Of a stretch of 9,034 nt of DNA, positions 1 through 4,363 are shown one piece after another. How positions within the stretch are numbered: position 1 is the stretch's first letter; every line of letters starts with the position of its first letter. The notes under the pieces were generated by a model, which saw only the letters and a list, made by a program, of their open reading frames with translations, was not told where the DNA came from and did not search any database. This DNA comes from an uncultured Thiotrichaceae bacterium (GTDB taxonomy: Bacteria; Pseudomonadota; Gammaproteobacteria; Thiotrichales; Thiotrichaceae), in NCBI GenBank assembly GCA_938038645.1, contig CALHTA010000033.1:1-9034 (forward strand). The letters run 5' to 3'. The translations under genes and the position numbers were made by a program.

Positions 1-1
1 C

Positions 2-406
2 GCAGATAGAGTCTTAGCTCGTGATGCCGACATAGTTGCCGCGCTCGGTGCTGACAGCATTGATCTAGTGGTGGATCTAGTCGCAGGCTCAGAGTGGCCA
101 AAACTGTTAGAAGTACTAAAGCGTGGTGGGCGTTACGCCACCGCGGGGGCAATCGCAGGGCCTATGGTAGAGCTTGATGTCAGAACACTATATCTGAAAG
201 ATCTCACTTTCTATGGCTGTACGTATCAGGATGAAGAGGTGTTTCAAAATCTGGTAGCTTATATCGAGCGCAATGAAATTAAACCTGCGGTAGCAGCTAC
301 TTACCCATTAAATGAAATTGTTCAAGCGCAAAAAGATTTTCTGGAGAAGCAATTTACTGGAAAATTAGTCCTCATTCCTCCTGCTGTTGACTCGAGCGGA
401 GTGTAG
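2..406 (+). CDS. Zinc-type quinone oxidoreductase / alcohol dehydrogenase, C-terminal part (5' end outside window)
   Basis: The frame is open from the first bases of the window and ends at TAG 404-406, giving the last 134 residues of a protein whose start lies upstream. Visible features are the second half of the Rossmann nucleotide-binding fold and the C-terminal return to the catalytic domain typical of medium-chain dehydrogenase/reductases. These include an ALGAD-like turn, a DLVVDLVAGSEW strand-loop, a GGRYATAGAIAG glycine-rich segment, LYLKDLTFYGCT, a PLNEIVQAQ helix and the closing FTGKLVLIPP. Such enzymes reduce quinones or enals, or oxidise alcohols, with NAD(P)H in the cytoplasm. The zinc ligands and the main dinucleotide motif would be in the missing part, so substrate and cofactor cannot be read. 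A GTG at 68 could be taken as a start, but the family homology continues upstream of it, so it is internal. The next gene follows after 42 bases on the same strand, so the two may be co-transcribed. Confidence 0.88.
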   Translation, partial: ADRVLARDADIVAALGADSIDLVVDLVAGSEWPKLLEVLKRGGRYATAGAIAGPMVELDVRTLYLKDLTFYGCTYQDEEVFQNLVAYIERNEIKPAVAATYPLNEIVQAQKDFLEKQFTGKLVLIPPAVDSSGV

Positions 407-448
407 TCTGATTTGGGCGATGTCGTTAATTTTGAGTAGAACCAGTTT

Positions 449-1156
449 ATGAGTATTACGATTAAAGGCGTGTTGTTTGATAAAGATGGAACCTTATTTA
501 AATATGGGAATACTTGGCAGATCTGGTGTGATCGCGTCATTCAAACCTTAGGTGGGGATGATTTAAAATTGCAGAAAGCATTAGCTGATGGCTGTGGTTA
601 TGATATCGATACTCAAACTTTCACTCCCGGATCTTTGGTCGTAAATGCCTCAGCACACGAAATCAATCTTGCATGGGCTGACATTCATCCAGCGCTTGAT
701 TACAAACAAATAGAAGCGATTGGTGTTGAAAAATTACAAAACCTTCCGGTCATACCCGTCTGTGATTTACATGAATTGCTCACCTCACTGAAAAACTCAG
801 GCATGATGCTGGGTTGTGCAACTAATGATTTCGAATCTAGTGCTAAAACGCAGCTAAGTGAAGCAGCAATACAGGAGCAGTTTGATTTTATTTGTGGCTT
901 TGATAGTGGTTTTGGAGCTAAACCAGGCCCCGGGATGTTGCAAGCCTTTGCTGAAAAATGCGGAATAAACGCCTCAGAGGTCGCCATGGTGGGTGATAGC
1001 ACACACGACTTACATTGTGGAAGAGCAGCGGGCGCAGCGCTGTGTGTGGGTGTTTTAACAGGCCCAGCTCAAGCAGAGGATATTCAAGATCATGCCGATA
1101 TTGTGCTGGGTTCTGTTGAGTTACTGCCTGAATTCTTAAAGCGTTTGGATAACTAA
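449..1156 (+). CDS. HAD-superfamily hydrolase, phosphoglycolate-phosphatase-like
   Basis: A complete 235-residue haloacid-dehalogenase-type phosphatase with all four family motifs. Motif I is DKDGT (nucleophile Asp11, acid/base Asp13). Motif II is the Thr of CATND (Thr125). Motif III is Lys158 in GAKPGPG. Motif IV is VGDSTHD (Asp183, Asp187, binding Mg2+). The alpha-helical insert between motifs I and II (about residues 20-95) is the class I cap found in phosphoglycolate phosphatase and beta-phosphoglucomutase relatives, and the length fits that group. The likely reaction is Mg2+-dependent hydrolysis of a small cytoplasmic phosphomonoester; the substrate cannot be deduced. ATG 449 is the start closest to the usual family N-terminus, with only a weak GAG upstream as ribosome binding site. 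Its stop codon overlaps the stop of the convergent minus-strand hydrolase gene by four bases (1153-1156), leaving no room for a terminator between them. Confidence 0.9.
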   Translation: MSITIKGVLFDKDGTLFKYGNTWQIWCDRVIQTLGGDDLKLQKALADGCGYDIDTQTFTPGSLVVNASAHEINLAWADIHPALDYKQIEAIGVEKLQNLPVIPVCDLHELLTSLKNSGMMLGCATNDFESSAKTQLSEAAIQEQFDFICGFDSGFGAKPGPGMLQAFAEKCGINASEVAMVGDSTHDLHCGRAAGAALCVGVLTGPAQAEDIQDHADIVLGSVELLPEFLKRLDN

Positions 1157-1977
1157 GCTGCTATAGCACCAGACATTTCTAAGGTTTTATCAGTGACATG
1201 GTTTACTAAAAGCTTTCGATCTTCGCATAGCATAACGACGTGATCCATGTGTGAAAAATACTCGGTTGACTCCGTACCCCGCCATTTCATTTGGGGTAAC
1301 ATATCGTAAAACTGGCGGGCATAGTTGTAATAGTCTGTGCCGCCAGTGTAAATGAAATGTAGTCGCACATCAGAATCCACAAGCTGTTGTAATTCTTTGC
1401 AAGCTTGCTCAGCTGTTTCTGGGAATTCTCGAATATCGGTGCCCATTGCTAATGAAGGGGGGGCTTTATCGTTTCCTGTGGCTCGTCTCAGCTTGTTTAT
1501 CCACTTATTAACGCTAAGCATTTTACGGGCCATTAAAACGGATTCTCTAAGAAAGAATTTCGGCGTTTTATAAGCGGCACCATCCAGTGTAATAACGCCT
1601 CTGACGCGTTTATCTTTTAGTGCTGTTTGTATGCTGTCATCAGCGCCACTGCATAAACCGAATAATATAAATTGCTTAATGCCGTGGGTTTGCATTAGGT
1701 AATCCATCGCTTCACTGGCTTCAGACGCAGCTCTATCAATCGACTTTCCAGAAGCACCAATTCCGAGGCTTTCGCCGATCCCAGAAAGATCAAAACGTAG
1801 TGATGAAATACCTTGTTTCTCGAGGCTCTGAGCAATATCGACATGCATTCTGAAAGGCCCAGTGTTATGCAGCATGCCAGGTGTCATCATGATCATGGCG
1901 AGTGAGTGGTCACTTTTAACAATGTTTTCTATGCCAACAAGGTGGTCAAATTTACCAAATACAAGTGGTTGATCCAT
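1153..1977 (-). CDS. Alpha/beta hydrolase with Cys nucleophile elbow (exosortase A-associated hydrolase 1-like)
   Basis: A 274-residue alpha/beta-hydrolase-fold protein. The N-terminal LVFGKFDHLVGIE, then MTPGMLHNTGPFRMHV (oxyanion region, about residues 31-46), and LRFDLSGIGES (60-70) strongly resemble the family annotated as exosortase A system-associated hydrolase 1. The nucleophile elbow reads GLCSG (107-111), which puts Cys109 where most members have Ser, as in dienelactone-hydrolase-type enzymes. Asp215 (GGTDYY) and His246 (MDHVVM) are plausible remaining triad members. Action on an ester or thioester is likely; the substrate is unknown. The start ATG (1975-1977) is only two bases past the stop of the upstream carrier-hydrolase gene and has AGGAG ten bases upstream, so the two genes almost certainly form one leftward transcript. 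No exosortase or PEP-CTERM gene is present, so the pair probably serves the adjoining NRPS-like locus. Family assignment is from remembered motifs. Confidence 0.85.
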   Translation of the reverse strand: MDQPLVFGKFDHLVGIENIVKSDHSLAMIMMTPGMLHNTGPFRMHVDIAQSLEKQGISSLRFDLSGIGESLGIGASGKSIDRAASEASEAMDYLMQTHGIKQFILFGLCSGADDSIQTALKDKRVRGVITLDGAAYKTPKFFLRESVLMARKMLSVNKWINKLRRATGNDKAPPSLAMGTDIREFPETAEQACKELQQLVDSDVRLHFIYTGGTDYYNYARQFYDMLPQMKWRGTESTEYFSHMDHVVMLCEDRKLLVNHVTDKTLEMSGAIAA

Positions 1978-1979
1978 TA

Positions 1980-3149
1980 TTATTGTTCTCCTTTTAATAC
2001 ATTCATCATGACCTTGAATGCCTGAGGTGACGAAAACGCACTCTCGGTATAAAGGCGGTCATGCCATTGGATTTCATCATTGGTTGAGTAGTGTTGGCAG
2101 TGTTCTGTCAGGCTCATTGCCCCGGGTTCGTTGTCTAAATAAGACTCACTAGTCACTAGTATCCTATTAGTGGCGTTTAGGCTTGTCAGATCGGCCGTTT
2201 TAAAATCAGGCATTTTCAAGCGGTTTAAACTGGCTTCTTGGGACTTGCTGATTGCAAAACCGAATAACTGTTGTGGATCAGAGGATAGTCGCTTTACTCT
2301 GTAACGTTCTAACCTGCTCAATGCTGCATGATGGAATTCATGCATTAACCTGATGAAGCTTGAACCCTTAACAACGGGGTCCCATAAAATAAGATTTTCT
2401 ATTTCGTCAACATCTGCTTTAACTACCAACGGCGCGCCCATTCTAACGGCAATAACTGAAAGAGTTTCGGCATGGCTCTGGCGGCGGATGTACTGGGCCG
2501 CTGTTTTAATGTTTTGAAAATAGGTGTTCGATTCTGCTCCTTCAGATTTACCTGAAGAGTTACCAGTGCCAGCATAATCAAAACGAAAGGTGTCGAATCC
2601 TGCTTGGGCAAGTTGCAGTGAAAACTGCTGCAAGTTTCTATAGGAACGGGCGTATTCATGCCCGAGAGGGTGACATACCAAAACAGCATGTGATTTTAAT
2701 TTTTGATGTGCTCGGGGCTTGTAATGAATTCCGAACAGCCTTTCTGTTTGACAATTAAAATAGGCCGGTTTTATAAGAGGTAGGCGATTGCGAAGATCAA
2801 TGCTCTCTTGATCAGGGTTGTCTTTTTCATCCTGCTCTACAGTGTTGAGATCCAACAGTTGTTTAATGTGCCTTGCTTGAGTGGTAATGGTTGGATTAGC
2901 AAAGAAATCCCGAACTGGTAAATCTAAATCAAATTCGTCGCTTATGCGAGAAACAATACCCACTGCCAATAATGAGCTTCCTCCCAAAGCAAAAAAGTCG
3001 GAATGGATACTGATTTCGTTAGTCGTTAAAAATTCTAACCATATCGAAGCCAGTTTTTTTTCAAGATCGTTCCTTGGAAGCACATGATCAGCAAGCGATC
3101 TTGTTTGCTTTCTTTCAGTAGCAGGTCTTGTTGGGGTGGATATAGCCAT
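1980..3149 (-). CDS. Carrier protein fused to an alpha/beta-hydrolase-fold domain lacking the usual nucleophile
   Basis: A 389-residue two-domain protein. Residues about 28-100 form an acyl/peptidyl carrier domain: LEKKLASIWLEFL, then DFFALGGSSLLAV with Ser59 as the phosphopantetheine site, then the LPVRDFFANPTI helix. A linker (about 101-130) is rich in acidic residues. Residues about 131-389 are an alpha/beta-hydrolase fold resembling exosortase A-associated hydrolase 2, with VCHPLGHEYARSYRN (158-172) and FRFDYAGTGNSSG (188-200). The elbow, however, reads AVRMGA (234-239), so Arg236 replaces the Ser/Cys nucleophile, and no clear catalytic Ser is seen. The domain may be structural, or a partner of the downstream hydrolase. 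The carrier would need an outside phosphopantetheinyl transferase. No clear Shine-Dalgarno precedes ATG 3149; it was chosen as the first ATG ahead of the carrier fold. The gene is divergent from the KAS-III/NRPS pair, pointing to a shared regulatory region. Confidence 0.85.
   Translation of the reverse strand: MAISTPTRPATERKQTRSLADHVLPRNDLEKKLASIWLEFLTTNEISIHSDFFALGGSSLLAVGIVSRISDEFDLDLPVRDFFANPTITTQARHIKQLLDLNTVEQDEKDNPDQESIDLRNRLPLIKPAYFNCQTERLFGIHYKPRAHQKLKSHAVLVCHPLGHEYARSYRNLQQFSLQLAQAGFDTFRFDYAGTGNSSGKSEGAESNTYFQNIKTAAQYIRRQSHAETLSVIAVRMGAPLVVKADVDEIENLILWDPVVKGSSFIRLMHEFHHAALSRLERYRVKRLSSDPQQLFGFAISKSQEASLNRLKMPDFKTADLTSLNATNRILVTSESYLDNEPGAMSLTEHCQHYSTNDEIQWHDRLYTESAFSSPQAFKVMMNVLKGEQ
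1988..1992 (-). promoter_or_regulatory. Ribosome binding site of the 1977 hydrolase
   Basis: AGGAG on the minus strand, ten bases before ATG 1977. It lies inside the last codons of the upstream gene, which supports this start and suggests translational coupling in a two-gene operon. Confidence 0.6.
2017..2031. repeat. 15-base direct repeat, copy 1
   Basis: AATGCCTGAGGTGAC occurs here, inside the 3' end of the carrier-hydrolase gene, and again exactly at 3319-3333 in the intergenic region upstream of the same gene. The copies are identical over 15 bases and diverge immediately outside. Significance is uncertain. Confidence 0.4.
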
Positions 3150-3230
3150 GACAGTAAACCAGACACAGGAATTATTATTATTTTTAGTATTTTTCTGTGA
3201 TCGTACCAGCAGATTTAGGAGAGATACGTT

Positions 3231-3320
3231 TTGAATAGACCAATGGATAGGCAGCTAGTCGGAATATACAAATTTCAGCCAAGCCTGTCTGATGAGGCAC
3301 AATTATTAAGGCTAGGGTAA
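3231..3320 (+). CDS. Possible short leader-type reading frame, 29 codons
   Basis: A TTG codon at 3231 is preceded by AGGAG (3217-3221) at nine bases, which is better than the site in front of the KAS-III-like gene. The frame runs 29 codons to TAA 3318-3320. An in-frame ATG at 3243 is an alternative start. The stop overlaps an ATG (3320) for a five-codon frame ending at TAA 3335-3337. That is followed directly by an ATG (3338) for a nine-codon frame ending at TAA 3365-3367 region. The predicted peptide is hydrophilic and matches nothing I recognise. This could be a leader peptide controlling the downstream genes, the decayed end of a former gene, or chance. Its short length, TTG start and lack of homology argue for caution. 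Confidence 0.2.
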   Translation: MNRPMDRQLVGIYKFQPSLSDEAQLLRLG

Positions 3321-3333
3321 TGCCTGAGGTGAC
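3319..3333. repeat. 15-base direct repeat, copy 2
   Basis: Exact second copy of AATGCCTGAGGTGAC, in the same orientation as 2017-2031. Read on the minus strand both copies can encode a Ser-Pro-Gln-Ala stretch, but here a stop codon follows soon after. It may be a small relic of duplicated coding sequence or coincidence. Confidence 0.4.
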
Positions 3334-3389
3334 ATAAATGTTTTCGCGTTCCCCCGAAAGTGGGTAATACTTCCAAAAATGGATAATGA

Positions 3390-4298
3390 ATGAATAACAA
3401 AAATAATAATATTCTTACTTCAGTTCAATATGTGCTGGGCGACAAGCGCAAGAATTACCAAGAGGCAAAAGGATTTGAGGAATCAGAATTACCAGCATTA
3501 CCGGATTTGTGGGGATGGGGTGATTACTTCCAATCTACGAAGTCAATTATAGAATTTGAAATTGAATCTGCAGAGAAAGCCTTAGATGCATCTTCGCTCG
3601 AAAGAGCCGACATCACCGGAGTCGTGTTTTGCAACACTGCTTCCAGTAACGGTTGTGAAGAAAAGTCAGATGATAAAAAAGCGGTTTTAGATAGGCTCAA
3701 TTTAAAGAACGCATATCCGATTACCATTCAAACTAATGGCTGTGATTCTTTATTAATGGGTATTAGCGTAGCAAATGGCCTTCTGAGCTCGAGTGGAATG
3801 GGAGCAGTATTGGTAGTTGCGGCCGACAAAACGAAGTCTAGCTCAGAGCGATTTAAGCGCTATGGGATTTTTAGTGATTCATCATGTGCGTGCATTGTTA
3901 CCACGCATGATGTGAAGGGTTATGACATTGTAGATACCCGTTTTGTCTCAGAGGTTGAAACAATGTACGAAGATTCAAATTTCACCTCTGAATTGGCTAT
4001 GGAACTCAATCATTCACTATTGCATACCAATGGATACTCGATGAGTGATGTATCAATGGTTTTTACTAACAACTTGTTCAAGCCTATTTCCCAGCTAAAA
4101 GAAATCGAAGCGGGCGCTGATAAAAGCAAGATCTATCAAAATAACATTACAAGGATTGGGCATTGCTATTCAAATGATTCCCTAATCAACCTTAGCGATT
4201 ATGCCAGCGTGGAAGAAGATCTTAATGGGCAGCTTTTCTTATTGTTCGCTGACTCACCCGGATTAAGAACAGGGTTATTAATAAAAGGGCGCGCTTAA
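3390..4298 (+). CDS. Ketoacyl-ACP synthase III-like (thiolase-fold) protein with altered catalytic residues
   Basis: A 302-residue protein of the FabH/KAS III type. TGVVFCNTASSN (76-87), TNGCDSLLMGISVANGLL (115-132) with the candidate active Cys118, GAVLVVAADKTKS (138-150), RYGIFSDSSCACIV (157-170, in place of the FGDGAGA loop) and IGHCYSNDSLINL (256-268) follow the family order. FabH uses Cys-His-Asn. Here the HQAN-type His segment reads VFTNNLF (224-230), and the GNTSAAS Asn segment carries His258 instead. A decarboxylating triad is therefore not intact, and an acyl-transferase or ester/amide-forming role is possible (inference). ATG 3390 is the only sensible start: TGA lies directly upstream in frame, and GGA at 3381-3383 is a weak ribosome binding site. 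The first codons are AAT/AAC/AAA-rich. The NRPS-like gene follows after 65 bases, so the two probably form one operon. The sequence looks more A+T rich than the epoxide hydrolase gene. Confidence 0.82.
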   Translation: MNNKNNNILTSVQYVLGDKRKNYQEAKGFEESELPALPDLWGWGDYFQSTKSIIEFEIESAEKALDASSLERADITGVVFCNTASSNGCEEKSDDKKAVLDRLNLKNAYPITIQTNGCDSLLMGISVANGLLSSSGMGAVLVVAADKTKSSSERFKRYGIFSDSSCACIVTTHDVKGYDIVDTRFVSEVETMYEDSNFTSELAMELNHSLLHTNGYSMSDVSMVFTNNLFKPISQLKEIEAGADKSKIYQNNITRIGHCYSNDSLINLSDYASVEEDLNGQLFLLFADSPGLRTGLLIKGRA

Positions 4299-4350
4299 TC
4301 GCAAGTCTGCGCTCCATTTCCTTACAAATATTTAGCTGTTACACCTTCAT

Positions 4351-4355
4351 GGAGG
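4351..4355 (+). promoter_or_regulatory. Ribosome binding site deciding the GTG start of the NRPS-like gene
   Basis: GGAGG lies eight bases upstream of GTG 4364. This strong Shine-Dalgarno supports GTG as the true start, and therefore shows that the protein really begins within the condensation-domain fold and is not mis-annotated at its 5' end. Confidence 0.75.
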
Positions 4356-4363
4356 TTTATTAA

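Larger units (their letters stand above)
3150..3389. promoter_or_regulatory. Divergent intergenic control region of the NRPS-like locus
   Basis: 240 bases separate the leftward carrier-hydrolase gene from the rightward KAS-III-like gene, so promoters for both directions should lie here. The part next to the leftward gene is very A+T rich (ATTATTATTATTTTTAG, 3171-3187). Possible -10-like hexamers include TAGTAT (3185-3190) and TATACA (3265-3270) on the plus strand, but neither has a good -35 partner at 16-18 bases, so no promoter is called. A ribosome-binding-site-preceded short reading frame (3231-3320) and the second copy of a 15-base repeat (3319-3333) also lie here. No convincing operator palindrome was found. 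Confidence 0.55.

Noticed and set aside
68..406. GTG 68 as the start of a 112-residue protein
   Set aside because: The frame is open to the window edge and the oxidoreductase fold continues upstream, so this is an internal codon of a truncated gene.
3150..3230. Sigma-70 promoters for the divergent pairs
   Set aside because: Several A+T-rich hexamers resemble -10 elements, but none has a -35 at proper spacing, so no specific promoter is claimed.
3271..3300. Possible lux-box or other regulator palindrome near GCCTGTCTGATGAGGC
   Set aside because: Only four bases on each side pair (GCCT/AGGC) and the rest does not fit a lux-box consensus.
4299..4363. CGCA-AGTC-TGCG mini-hairpin between the KAS-III-like and NRPS genes as a terminator
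   Set aside because: The stem is only four base pairs with no T-run. Two co-oriented genes 65 bases apart are more simply read as one operon.
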